Shown here: in pieces, positions 1-7,993 of the stretch | Layout: the number at the start of each line of letters is the position of its first letter | Position numbering within the stretch: the stretch's first letter is position 1 | NCBI RefSeq assembly: GCF_008919445.1 | Contig: NZ_VSLG01000003.1 | Location: 62,001-126,000, forward strand | Source of the DNA: Serinicoccus kebangsaanensis | GTDB taxonomy: Bacteria; Actinomycetota; Actinomycetes; Actinomycetales; Dermatophilaceae | Direction of reading: 5' to 3' | Length of the DNA: 64,000 nt | Made by a program: the position numbers and the translations under genes | The notes under the pieces: model-generated | What the model saw: only the letters and a program-made list of their open reading frames with translations | Told to the model about the DNA's origin: nothing | Database searches by the model: none

Positions 1-776
1 ATGACCATGATGGCCGTCTGGGTCGACTGGGTGGGCCCGCCCTGGGTGATGATGTAGGACTGGCCGAGCATGTTGGCGCTGGCCAGGACGGTGATGACGA
101 CGATGAAGACGAGCACCGGCCGCAGGCCCGGGAGCGTGACGTAGACGAACTTCTGCCACCAGTTGGCGCCGTCCAGCGAGGCCGCCTCGTAGTGCTCCAC
201 CGGGATGTCCCCCAGGCCGGCGAGGTAGATGATGGCGTTGAACCCCATGGTCCACCAGACCGTGACCGCCACCAGGCCGACCCAGGCCCACGGCTGCGAG
301 GTGGTCCACGCGATCTCGGTGCCGAGAGCTGAGTTCACCAGACCGAAGTTGGCGTCCAGCAGGTAGCGCCACATCAGGCCGATGACCGCCACCCCGAGGA
401 CGTAGGGGGCGAAGAACATCGCCCGGAAGAACGTCCGGCCAGGGAACTTCTGGTGCAGCAGCATGGCCAGCAGCAGGGGCAGCACGACGAGGAAGGGGAC
501 GCTGGCGAGGGTGAAGATCAGCGTGTTCTGCATCCCGTTCCAGAAGTCGGGATAGATCACCGACGTGGAGTCGAACAGGTCGGCGTAGTTCCCCAGGCCG
601 ACGAAGATCTGGGAGTCCAGCATGTAGTCCCAGTCGTGCAGGCTGATCCACAGGCCGAAGACGGCCGGCACGGCGACGAAGGTGACGAACAGCACCAGGT
701 AGGGCGCCAGGAAGAGGTAGGGCACGAGGGGCGAACCGGTGCGCCGGTCCGCCCCTCGTGGGGCACCACGCGGCAT
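1..776 (-). CDS. Sugar ABC transporter permease (3' end beyond window)
   Basis: Inner-membrane permease of a carbohydrate ABC importer (MalF/UgpA type). The reading frame runs off the left edge, so the C-terminus is missing. About 258 codons are visible, starting MPRGAPRGADRRTGSPLVP and followed at once by a hydrophobic segment (LFLAPYLVLFV). The cytoplasmic EAA loop that contacts the ATPase is clear (EAASLDGANWWQKF...LPGLRP), as is the family motif GQSYIITQGGPTQSTQ near the edge. The ATG lies 4 bases after the stop of the binding-protein gene, so the two are co-transcribed. The substrate is unknown; the neighbouring LacI regulator suggests a sugar. No ATPase gene is in the window; actinomycetes often share an MsiK-type ATPase among such importers. 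Confidence 0.9.
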   Translation of the reverse strand, partial: MPRGAPRGADRRTGSPLVPYLFLAPYLVLFVTFVAVPAVFGLWISLHDWDYMLDSQIFVGLGNYADLFDSTSVIYPDFWNGMQNTLIFTLASVPFLVVLPLLLAMLLHQKFPGRTFFRAMFFAPYVLGVAVIGLMWRYLLDANFGLVNSALGTEIAWTTSQPWAWVGLVAVTVWWTMGFNAIIYLAGLGDIPVEHYEAASLDGANWWQKFVYVTLPGLRPVLVFIVVITVLASANMLGQSYIITQGGPTQSTQTAIMV

Positions 777-780
777 CGAC

Positions 781-2139
781 TCAGCCGCCGTACTTCTTCG
801 CGTTGTCGTCCAGGATCTTCTGCGCCCGGCCGGCGGAGTCCGCGAGCGCCGTGGCGGGGTCGGTGCCGCCCAGCGTGGCCGCGTTGAGGGCCTTGTCGAA
901 CTCGCTCATCGAGTCGGCGATACCCGGCACGGTCGGCGGGAAGCGCAGCACGTCGATCTGCGCGGCCAGCGCCGACTGCTCCTCCAACGCGGTGAACTCC
1001 TCGGACTCGCGGGCGCTGTTGCGCGCCGGCACCTGGCCCGCCTCGGCCCAGGACTGGGACTGCTCGCTGATCCAGTTGAGGAAGACGCGGGACGCCTGCG
1101 CCTTGTTCTCGTCCGCCGACTTCTGCACTGGGAGCACGAACTGGTGCGAGCCGGCCCACGCCGCCGCGGAGCCGCCGATGTTCGGCAGCGGCGCCACGCC
1201 CCAGCCGATGTCGGTCTGCTTGAGGTCGTTGATCTGCCAGATGCCGTTCCAGTTGAAGGCCGACTTGCCGTTCTTCAGCGCGATGTAGTCCGCGTCCTGG
1301 TCGACCTTGGCCGGCGAGTACCCCTCGTTGATGAGGTCCACCCACCAGGTGAGGGCCTGCACCGCCGGGTCCTCACCCCAGGTGACGGAGGTGCCGTCCT
1401 CGTTGAACAGGCTCCCGCCGAACTGGTAGATCAGGCTCTGCAGCGAGAGCCCGCCGGTGAACGGGAAGGGACTGGCCCAGTGGCCCTCCACGCCGGCGCT
1501 CTTGAGGCTCTCCAGCGCGTCCATGTAGGACGCGGCGTCGGTCGGCGGGGCCTCCGGGTCCAGCCCGGCGCTCTCCATGACGTCCTTGTTGTAGTAGAAG
1601 CCGAGCGGGTGGACGTCCAGCGGGATCGCGAACCGCTTGCCGTCGTAGATGCCGGCCTGCCACGGGACGGGGGCGAAGTCGCCCTCGGCCAGCTCGAGGG
1701 CGGTCGCGACGTCGTCCAGCGGCTGGATGACGTTGCGGGCGGCGTTGGTGGCGACCGAGTCGACGTGCATGATCCCCACGTCGGGCCCGTTGCCGGAGGT
1801 GACGGCGGTCGGCAGCTTGGAGTAGTAGTCCGCCCACTGCATCGTCGTCATGGTGACCGCGATGTTGGCGTGCTCGGAGTTGAACTGGTCGACCAGGGCC
1901 TTCATCGTCGGGCCGTCGCCGCCGGTGAAGCCGTTCCAGAATTTCAGGTCGACCTCCGGCCCGTCGTAGCCGCCGGCACCCCCGTCGCCGGTCGCGGCCG
2001 CGGGCTCGCCCCCACCGGCGTCGCGCGGCGAGCTGCCGCTGCCGCACGCGGCCAGGGTCGCGGTCATGCCGCCGGCCGCGGCGAGCGACAGGAAGCTGCG
2101 GCGGGTGAAGGGGGAACGGTGCGCGTTCGGCTGGGTCAT
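781..2139 (-). CDS. Sugar ABC transporter substrate-binding lipoprotein (Tat)
   Basis: Extracellular solute-binding protein (family 1, MalE-like), 452 aa, delivering a carbohydrate to the downstream permease. The N-terminus has twin arginines (RRSFL, residues 13-17), a hydrophobic stretch and a lipobox LAAC with Cys32. This implies Tat export of a folded protein and lipid anchoring. I chose the ATG at 2139, not an in-frame ATG 12 codons upstream, because an AAGGA ribosome binding site lies 8 bases before it. The body has typical cluster features such as VDLKFWNGFTGGDGPTMKAL and WNGIWQI. It is the first gene of an operon with the permease, is divergent from a LacI regulator, and is transcribed from the promoter at 2191-2219. 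The ligand is not identifiable from sequence. Confidence 0.92.
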   Translation of the reverse strand: MTQPNAHRSPFTRRSFLSLAAAGGMTATLAACGSGSSPRDAGGGEPAAATGDGGAGGYDGPEVDLKFWNGFTGGDGPTMKALVDQFNSEHANIAVTMTTMQWADYYSKLPTAVTSGNGPDVGIMHVDSVATNAARNVIQPLDDVATALELAEGDFAPVPWQAGIYDGKRFAIPLDVHPLGFYYNKDVMESAGLDPEAPPTDAASYMDALESLKSAGVEGHWASPFPFTGGLSLQSLIYQFGGSLFNEDGTSVTWGEDPAVQALTWWVDLINEGYSPAKVDQDADYIALKNGKSAFNWNGIWQINDLKQTDIGWGVAPLPNIGGSAAAWAGSHQFVLPVQKSADENKAQASRVFLNWISEQSQSWAEAGQVPARNSARESEEFTALEEQSALAAQIDVLRFPPTVPGIADSMSEFDKALNAATLGGTDPATALADSAGRAQKILDDNAKKYGG

Positions 2140-2157
2140 GAGACGTCCTTGTCCTGG

Positions 2158-2219
2158 TTTACAACGGATAACCAACAGCGGTTGGGGCTGAGTATGCCGC
2201 GTCGGTTCACCGTTGTAAA
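2158..2219. promoter_or_regulatory. Paired LacI-type operator half-sites between binding-protein and regulator genes
   Basis: TTTACAACGG at 2158-2167 is repeated exactly in inverted orientation as CCGTTGTAAA at 2210-2219. Between them, CCAAC-AGCG-GTTGG (2172-2185) is a further small palindrome over the predicted start point. One arm covers the -35 box of the binding-protein promoter and the other lies in its leader, an arrangement suited to repression by the adjacent LacI-family protein. The assignment to that regulator is inference. Confidence 0.6.
2191..2219 (-). promoter_or_regulatory. Promoter of the sugar-binding-protein operon
   Basis: On the minus strand, TTTACA (2214-2219) and CATACT (2191-2196) are separated by exactly 17 bases, close to the sigma-70 consensus. 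The start point would be near 2184. The -35 box coincides with one arm of the inverted repeat, consistent with repressor control. Confidence 0.6.
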
Positions 2220-2257
2220 GGGCGTGGCACCGGCGTTTCCCCGACCGTGTCGTGCCC

Positions 2258-2263
2258 TACGAT
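2258..2263 (+). promoter_or_regulatory. -10 element TACGAT for leaderless lacI-family gene
   Basis: TACGAT sits 7 bases before the ATG at 2271 and there is no purine-rich ribosome binding site. Transcription would start at or next to the start codon. Confidence 0.5.
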
Positions 2264-2270
2264 GTGTCGC

Positions 2271-3278
2271 ATGCCGGTCAGACTCAAGGACGTCGCGCAG
2301 CACGCCGGCGTCTCGGTCAAGACCGTCTCCAACGTGGTCAACGACCACCCTCACGTCAGCCCCACGATGCGCGCCCGGGTCCAGGCGAGCCTCACCGAGC
2401 TGGGCTACCGCCCGAACCTCGCGGCGCGCCAGCTCAAGCACGGCCGCGGCGGGTTCATCACGCTGGCCGTGCCGGAGCTGGACTCCCCCTACTTCGCCGA
2501 GCTCGCCGCCCGGCTCTCGGACGAGGCCACCCGGCGCGGCTTCCTGCTGCTGCTCGACATCACCGGGGCCGACCCGGCCCAGGAGCGGCTCGTGCTGTCC
2601 GGGATGCGCGCCCACATGGTGGACGGCGTCATCTTCAGCCCGCTCGTCGTCACGGCGGAGGAGATCGCGGCGCGGACCGACGACATACCTCTCGTCCTGC
2701 TCGGCGAGCGCCGGACCCCCACGCAGTTCGACCACGTGGCCGTGGACTCCGTCGCCGCCTCCCGGGCGATGGGCGAGCACTTCGTGGACCGGGGGTGCCG
2801 CCGGCTGGCGGTCATCGGCCGGCAGACCCGGGTCGGCACGGCGTCGGTGCGCCTCGAGGGGTTCACCGCCGCGGTCCACGACGCCGGCCTGGACCTGCCG
2901 GACGAGCGGGTGGTGACCGTCGACGGCTTCGGCCGCGAGGAGGGCTACCGCGGCATGCAGCAGCTGCTGGCCCTCCCGCCGGAGCGCCGCCCGGACGCGG
3001 TCTTCGCGTTCAACGACCTGATGGCCGTGGGCGCCCTGCGGGCGTGCCACGAGGCGGGGGTGCGGGTGCCGCAGGAGGTCGCGGTCGGAGGATTCGACGA
3101 CAACACCGAGGGCCGTTTCCACACGCCCTCGCTCACCACGGTGTCGCCCGACCTCGGAGCGCTCACCGCCGCCGTCCTCGACCTGCTCGTCGCCCGGATC
3201 CACGGCTCCACCGCTCCGCCCGAGCACCCGGTCGTCCCGTGGCGGCTCACCGTCCGCGAGTCGTCGAACGCCGGGTAA
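2271..3278 (+). CDS. LacI-family transcriptional regulator
   Basis: Sugar-responsive repressor of 335 aa. The N-terminal helix-turn-helix reads VRLKDVAQHAGVSVKTVSNVVN (residues 3-24), followed by the hinge helix region (YRPNLAARQLK) and a periplasmic-binding-protein-like effector domain, with typical features such as FAFNDLMAVGALRA and VGGFDDN. The ATG at 2271 starts directly at the HTH; an upstream in-frame ATG would add 8 residues of no family character. It is divergent from the binding protein/permease genes and probably represses them through the inverted repeat at 2158-2219. A TACGAT box 7 bases upstream suggests a leaderless mRNA. The effector is unknown. Confidence 0.9.
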   Translation: MPVRLKDVAQHAGVSVKTVSNVVNDHPHVSPTMRARVQASLTELGYRPNLAARQLKHGRGGFITLAVPELDSPYFAELAARLSDEATRRGFLLLLDITGADPAQERLVLSGMRAHMVDGVIFSPLVVTAEEIAARTDDIPLVLLGERRTPTQFDHVAVDSVAASRAMGEHFVDRGCRRLAVIGRQTRVGTASVRLEGFTAAVHDAGLDLPDERVVTVDGFGREEGYRGMQQLLALPPERRPDAVFAFNDLMAVGALRACHEAGVRVPQEVAVGGFDDNTEGRFHTPSLTTVSPDLGALTAAVLDLLVARIHGSTAPPEHPVVPWRLTVRESSNAG

Positions 3279-3374
3279 AGGTGTCCCCAAGGTCTGTCCA
3301 AGATCAGGTCAAGACGCTGTTCACCGCCGACCCCGAGGACTAGCGTCGAGGGGGTCGCTATCGAACTCGTCGAA

Positions 3375-3388
3375 CCAACGGGGGTTGG
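3375..3388 (+). promoter_or_regulatory. Small hairpin enclosing the ribosome binding site of the LVIVD/DUF305 gene
   Basis: CCAAC (3375-3379) and GTTGG (3384-3388) can pair around GGGG, which is the only purine-rich stretch before the ATG at 3393. The fold would occlude ribosome access. It is only five base pairs, so its effect is uncertain. Confidence 0.3.
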
Positions 3389-3392
3389 CATC

Positions 3393-5402
3393 ATGAAGCG
3401 TCCTGCAGGATCCACTCGTCGACAGCTGCGCGGATGGGCCGCGGCGCTCCTCGCCCTCGTCATGGCGGTCGCCATGGTGCCCGGCACGGTCCAGGCCGAT
3501 CCGGACGACATCCAGATGAGCGGCAACATGCGCCACCTGGACAACACGCCGAAGCGCTCCCCGCTGGACGCCAGCTTCAACTCCGACATCGCCTTCTGGG
3601 GCGACTACGCCTTCCAGGGCAACTACGACGGCTTCACGATCTGGGACATCTCCCGGCCGCGGAACCCGCAGATCGTCAGCCAGGTCCTCTGCCCCGGCGG
3701 ACAGGGCGACATCTCCATCACCGAGGACGGATCCCTGCTGTTCTTCTCGGTGGACTACGCCCGCACCAGCGACTCCTGCGCCAGCGAGCCGACGGGCAGC
3801 GGCGACCCGGACGGCTGGGAGGGGATGCGGGTCTTCGACATCAGCAACCTGCGCAACCCCGACTACGTCACCGCCATCCCCACCGAGTGCGGTTCGCACA
3901 CGCACACCTACGTGCCTGACCCGGCCGGCGAGAACGCCTACCTCTACGTCTCGTCCTACGGGCCCAACGACGCCTTCCCGAACTGCCAGCCACCGCACGA
4001 CAGCATCTCGATCGTCGAGGTCCCGCTGGACGACCCCGGCGCCGCCGAGGTGGTCGCCGAGCCCGTGCTCTTCCCGGGCGGCGGTGCGGCGAACACCAGC
4101 GGCTGCCACGACATCACGGTGGCCCCCGAGCGTGAGCTGGCGGCCGGCGCCTGCATGGGCAACGGCATCCTCATGGACATCGGCGACCCGGTGGACCCGC
4201 AGGTCATCGACCGGGTGCAGGACCCCAACTTCGCCTTCTGGCACTCGGCGACCTTCAACAACCACGGCACCAAGGTCGTCTTCACCGACGAGCTCGGTGG
4301 CGGTGGCGCGGCCACGTGCAACGAGGAGGTCGGGCCGAACCGCGGCGCGAACGCGATCTTCGACATCGCCGGTGCCGGGAGCTCGCGCGACCTGATGTTC
4401 CGCAGCTACTACAAGATCCCGAGGCACCAGACCGACAACGAGAACTGCGTGGCCCACAACGGCTCGCTCGTCCCGGTCAAGGGCGGCGACGTGATGGTGC
4501 AGGCGTGGTACCAGGGCGGCGTCTCGGTCTTCGACTTCACCAACTCCTCGGAGCCGGAGGAGATCGGCTACTTCGACCGCGGCGCGCTCTCCGACGAGTT
4601 CCTCACCGTCGGCGGGTCGTGGTCGGCCTACTACTACAACGGCCACATCTACTCCAGCGACATCGAGCAGGGCCTGGACGTGCTGCGGATCAACGGCACC
4701 AAGGGTGACCGTCGGGTGAGCTTCGACGTGCTCAACGCGCAGACGCAGTACCAGTACGCCGAGGGCCGCTCCCGCGGCCGGATGCCGACCATGACGGCCC
4801 AGGGCGACACCGACAGCGCCCCGGTCATCGTCCCGGGGGCACCCGGCGAGAGCACCCGGTCACTCAGCGCCGGTCAGGCGGACCGGATGACCGCCCAGGG
4901 CGGGTCCATGACCACGGCCGTGGTGAACGACGCCGACGAGATGTTCATGCACATGATGGCCCCGCACCACCACCAGGCGGTCCTCATGAGCAGGATGGCC
5001 CCGTCGCGGGCGGACGACCCGCAGGTCAAGGCGCTCGCCGCCCGGATCCTGGTCGAGCAGGGCCTGGAGATCGACGCCATGCAGGGCTGGCAGGCCCGCA
5101 ACGGCCTCCCGGTGACGAACGAGAAGAAGGCCTACCGCGAGATGCTCGGCGACCCCGAGATGGTCGAGATGATGGGCATGGCGACCAGGCAGGAGATGCG
5201 CGCCCTGCGCGCCTCGGACGGAGCCGACTTCGACGCGCTCTTCCTGGACCTGATGATCCCCCACCACGAGGGTGCGGTGGACATGGCCGTGGACGTGAGC
5301 ATCAACGGCTCGGACTTCTTCGTCCGGCAGTTCGCCTCGGACCTGATCGTCACCCAGCAGGCCCAGATCCACCAGATGGAGGAGCTGCGCGAGGCGGTCT
5401 GA
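3393..5402 (+). CDS. Secreted LVIVD-repeat protein with C-terminal DUF305 domain
   Basis: A 669-aa exported protein. The signal peptide covers roughly residues 1-36 (twin Arg at 9-10, hydrophobic core, cleavage near VQA-DP). Residues about 40-450 carry LVIVD-type beta-propeller units (for example GDYAFQGNYDGFTIWDISRP and MRVFDISNLRNPDY). Residues about 525-669 form a DUF305 domain with its paired-histidine motifs (MAPHHHQAVLMS and MIPHHEGAVDMA), which in related proteins bind metal, including copper. The enzymatic role is unknown; a cell-surface or periplasm-equivalent metal-binding role is inferred. A TAGCGT box at 3341-3346 may be the -10. The gene ends inside the convergent gene at 5350-5721 (53-bp overlap). 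Confidence 0.85.
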   Translation: MKRPAGSTRRQLRGWAAALLALVMAVAMVPGTVQADPDDIQMSGNMRHLDNTPKRSPLDASFNSDIAFWGDYAFQGNYDGFTIWDISRPRNPQIVSQVLCPGGQGDISITEDGSLLFFSVDYARTSDSCASEPTGSGDPDGWEGMRVFDISNLRNPDYVTAIPTECGSHTHTYVPDPAGENAYLYVSSYGPNDAFPNCQPPHDSISIVEVPLDDPGAAEVVAEPVLFPGGGAANTSGCHDITVAPERELAAGACMGNGILMDIGDPVDPQVIDRVQDPNFAFWHSATFNNHGTKVVFTDELGGGGAATCNEEVGPNRGANAIFDIAGAGSSRDLMFRSYYKIPRHQTDNENCVAHNGSLVPVKGGDVMVQAWYQGGVSVFDFTNSSEPEEIGYFDRGALSDEFLTVGGSWSAYYYNGHIYSSDIEQGLDVLRINGTKGDRRVSFDVLNAQTQYQYAEGRSRGRMPTMTAQGDTDSAPVIVPGAPGESTRSLSAGQADRMTAQGGSMTTAVVNDADEMFMHMMAPHHHQAVLMSRMAPSRADDPQVKALAARILVEQGLEIDAMQGWQARNGLPVTNEKKAYREMLGDPEMVEMMGMATRQEMRALRASDGADFDALFLDLMIPHHEGAVDMAVDVSINGSDFFVRQFASDLIVTQQAQIHQMEELREAV

Positions 5403-5721
5403 CCGACTCGCCCTGGCGGTCCAGCTCGTCCAGGGCCGCCAGGGCCTCCTGCCACCGGACCCTGCGCTGGTCGGCGTCCTGCTCCCACCAGGGTGTGCCG
5501 CGCTCCCCCAGGCCGTGCTTGGCCAGGTCCACGCGGCGCCGGGCCGGGCTGGGATCCTGGCCCTCCCGGCGTCGCGACCGCACCGCAGCGCGCCCGCGCC
5601 CCAGGTGGGAGCGCAGACGTCGCGCGACGTCGTCGGGCAGGTCCGGATCCTGCCTGCGCCAGCGTCGCCCCCGCACGACCAGCCAGCGCTCGTCCTCCTC
5701 GGGCACCTCGACCCCCGTCAC
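5350..5721 (-). CDS. Conserved small basic protein (often labelled 'biopolymer transporter Tol')
   Basis: A 123-aa soluble, very basic protein beginning at a GTG. It has the conserved pattern WLVVRGRRWRRQDPDLP, then an Arg-rich helix and VDLAKHGLGERGTPWWEQ, a layout found in short actinobacterial proteins commonly mis-named after Tol. There is no membrane segment or signal peptide, so the transporter label is not supported by the sequence. It starts 21 bases after the stop of the von Willebrand lipoprotein gene and is probably co-transcribed with it. Its 3' end overlaps the convergent LVIVD/DUF305 gene by 53 bases. Function unknown; the charge suggests nucleic-acid or protein binding. Confidence 0.7.
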   Translation of the reverse strand: MTGVEVPEEDERWLVVRGRRWRRQDPDLPDDVARRLRSHLGRGRAAVRSRRREGQDPSPARRRVDLAKHGLGERGTPWWEQDADQRRVRWQEALAALDELDRQGESVRPPRAAPPSGGSGPAG

Positions 5722-5742
5722 GGGTCGGACCTCAGGTCGGGC

Positions 5743-7161
5743 TCAGTCGCCGACCTGCTTGCGGTAGTACTCCGACCACTTGTCGTTGCCCTTGTCGTAG
5801 ACGTCCCGCCAGTTGAGGTTCTTCTCGTCATAGGCCGCCCGCCAGTTCGAGTTCTTGCGGTCGTAGGCCCAGCGCCACATGTCGTTCTTGCGGTCATAGG
5901 CCCAGCGCCAGACGTCGTTGCCCGTGTCGTAGTCGACGACGTCCTCGTCGCCGAGGCGGCTCGCGAGGTCCATCGCGTGGTCGCCCTCGGCGTCCGCGCC
6001 CTCCATCAGGCGGCGCCCGACGTCCGAGGCCTCCTCCATGTTGTCCCGGCCCTCGTCCGAGATGCGCTGCATCTCCGCCTGCTGCCACTCGTTCCAGGCC
6101 TGCATCATCCGGTCGTACTCCTCCGCCCAGTACTCCTCCAGGTCGGCGCCGGAACCCACCGCGGTGAACTCACCACCGCCGGCCTCGGCCATCGCCCGCA
6201 GCGCCTGCTGGTCGGCGTCACCGACCTCGAAGCCGATGACGTTGACGATCGGCTCCACGCCGGACCCGGCCAGGTCCTGCGCCGCCTGCACCGGGTCCCC
6301 GCCGCACGACTCCAACCCGTCGGTCACGACATACACGATGCCGTCGGTGGCGTCCTCCGGTATGTCGTCGGCCGAGTCCCGCACCGCGCGCGCGAGCGGG
6401 GTCCAGCCCACCGACTCCACCTCGTCCAGCGCCTCACCCAGCCCCGAGCCGGCCGCGTCCCCCTCGAAGACGACCTCGCTGGACTCGCACGACTCGGCCT
6501 TGCCGGCATCGGTGTTGTCCCCCTCGTGGCCGTAGATCCGCAGGCTCACCGTCGACCCCTCCGGCAGCGTGTCGGCGAACTCGGCGATCGCCGCCTTGGC
6601 CTCGGCCATCCGGGTGCCGCTCCTGGCCTCCGCAGCCATCGAACCGCTGGCGTCGAGCACGATCGCGAAGTGGTTGCTGCCCACGGTCTCGGCCTGCGGC
6701 GCCTCGCCCTCGGTCGGCTCGGCCGCGCGGTCCGAGAGGCTGGGGTCGAAGAGGATCGCGGCCTTGACGTCCTCGGCGTAGTCGCCCTGCACCTGGGACT
6801 GGATCGCGCGCTGCCACTCCTGCGCGCTCTGCGGCTCCATCGCCAGGACCGCCTGGTAGGCCGCGTCCTCGTCGTAGGCATCGCCCGCGTAGGGGCCGGG
6901 GGCGTACATGAACTCCCGCTCGACGTCGGTCAGCTCGCGCGGGGCGTCCGCCCACTCGACCGGCACCAGCTCGGGGATCCCCGAGGCCGCCGGCGGGGCG
7001 GAGGTGGCGGCCGCGTCCTCCTCAGCGTCGGTGGACTCCTCCACCGCGTCACTCACCTGGGTGCCGCTGGGGGCGCTCTCCTCCGATCCGGAGGTGCCGT
7101 CGCAGCTGGCCAGTGCCAGCGCGAGCGCGAGCGCGGTCGTCGTAGCGGTCGTGGTCTTCAC
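5743..7161 (-). CDS. von Willebrand factor type A lipoprotein with C-terminal Trp/Tyr repeats
   Basis: A 472-aa surface lipoprotein. I place the start at the GTG at 7161, preceded by a GAGGGG site; this gives a clean lipoprotein signal with lipobox LASC (Cys20). A linker rich in Ser, Glu and Ala leads to a vWA domain (about residues 160-340) with the metal-ion site DASGSM. The C-terminal 58 residues are five near-identical 11-residue units of the form N-x-x-W-R-x-x-Y-D-x-K, which are unusual and probably a wall- or ligand-binding element. It is followed by the small basic protein gene. The promoter should lie in the 90-base divergent gap before the flavodoxin-like gene. The partner of the vWA domain is unknown. 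Confidence 0.85.
   Translation of the reverse strand: MKTTTATTTALALALALASCDGTSGSEESAPSGTQVSDAVEESTDAEEDAAATSAPPAASGIPELVPVEWADAPRELTDVEREFMYAPGPYAGDAYDEDAAYQAVLAMEPQSAQEWQRAIQSQVQGDYAEDVKAAILFDPSLSDRAAEPTEGEAPQAETVGSNHFAIVLDASGSMAAEARSGTRMAEAKAAIAEFADTLPEGSTVSLRIYGHEGDNTDAGKAESCESSEVVFEGDAAGSGLGEALDEVESVGWTPLARAVRDSADDIPEDATDGIVYVVTDGLESCGGDPVQAAQDLAGSGVEPIVNVIGFEVGDADQQALRAMAEAGGGEFTAVGSGADLEEYWAEEYDRMMQAWNEWQQAEMQRISDEGRDNMEEASDVGRRLMEGADAEGDHAMDLASRLGDEDVVDYDTGNDVWRWAYDRKNDMWRWAYDRKNSNWRAAYDEKNLNWRDVYDKGNDKWSEYYRKQVGD
5755..5919 (-). repeat. Five tandem 33-bp units encoding NxxWRxxYDxK repeats
   Basis: The units read in order NDVWRWAYDRK, NDMWRWAYDRK, NSNWRAAYDEK, NLNWRDVYDKG and NDKWSEYYRKQ, immediately before the last three residues of the vWA lipoprotein. 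The first two units are nearly identical and later ones are more diverged, which suggests recent expansion at one end. Confidence 0.9.
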
Positions 7162-7251
7162 GGTCGTCCCCTCGGTCCTGGCGATCCAGGCTCCCCAGGC
7201 TAACCCCACCGTGCCACGCTGGCACCCCACCCACTCTCCAGGAGGTCAGCC

Positions 7252-7986
7252 ATGGAGGCACCCCGCTACGAGCAGCTCACCGCGCTGCTCATCAACTGCT
7301 CGCTCACGCCCGAGCCCGCCCGGTCGCACACCGGGCGTCTGCTCGACGTCGTGGAGCACCTCATGTCCGGGGCCGGTGTGACCGTCGACCGGCTGCACGC
7401 CGTGGGCCACGACATCGCACCCGGGGTGCAGCCGGACATGCGCGAGCACGGCTGGGAGCAGGACGAGTGGCCCGACCTCTGGCCGAGGGTGCAGGCCGCC
7501 GACATCCTGGTCCTGGGCACCCCGCTGTGGCTGGGCGAGGAGTCCTCCGTGTGCCGCACCGTGATCGAGCGGCTCTACGCCATGTCCGGTGAGCTCAACG
7601 ACGCCGGTCAGTCGATCTACTACGGCAAGGTCGGGGGCGCCGTCATCACCGGCAACGAGGACGGCGTCAAGCACACCTCGATGTCCCTGCTCTTCGCGCT
7701 GCAGCACCTCGGGCTGGTCATCCCGCCGCAGGCGGACTGCGGCTGGATCGGGGAGATCGGCCCCGGACCGTCCTACGGCGACCCGCGCGAGGGCCAGGAC
7801 CCGGTCGGCTTCGACAGCGACTTCACCCGCCGCAACGCCACGATCATGAGCTGGAACCTCATGCACCTGGCCCACCTGCTGCGCTCCGCCGGGGGCCTGC
7901 CGACCTACGGCAACGACCGCAACGCGCTGGCCGACGGCGAGCTCTTCGGGTATGCCGCTCCCCGCCCGGTGGCGGACGAGGGCTGA
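7252..7986 (+). CDS. Flavodoxin-like NAD(P)H:FMN oxidoreductase family protein
   Basis: A 244-aa cytoplasmic protein with a flavodoxin fold. The N-terminal strand plus loop LLINCSLTPEPARSHTGRLLD is the expected FMN-phosphate loop, and ADILVLGTPLWLGEESSVCR is the typical second flavin-contacting segment. A likely role is FMN-dependent reduction of small molecules such as quinones or azo compounds; the natural substrate cannot be read from the sequence. An AGGAGG site lies 8 bases upstream of the ATG. It is divergent from the vWA lipoprotein and convergent with the lipid kinase, whose stop is 7 bases past its own. Confidence 0.8.
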   Translation: MEAPRYEQLTALLINCSLTPEPARSHTGRLLDVVEHLMSGAGVTVDRLHAVGHDIAPGVQPDMREHGWEQDEWPDLWPRVQAADILVLGTPLWLGEESSVCRTVIERLYAMSGELNDAGQSIYYGKVGGAVITGNEDGVKHTSMSLLFALQHLGLVIPPQADCGWIGEIGPGPSYGDPREGQDPVGFDSDFTRRNATIMSWNLMHLAHLLRSAGGLPTYGNDRNALADGELFGYAAPRPVADEG

Positions 7987-7993
7987 TCCACCC

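Noticed and set aside
5350-5721. 'Biopolymer transporter Tol' annotation
   Set aside because: The protein is short, basic and has no membrane segment; the name is a propagated label.
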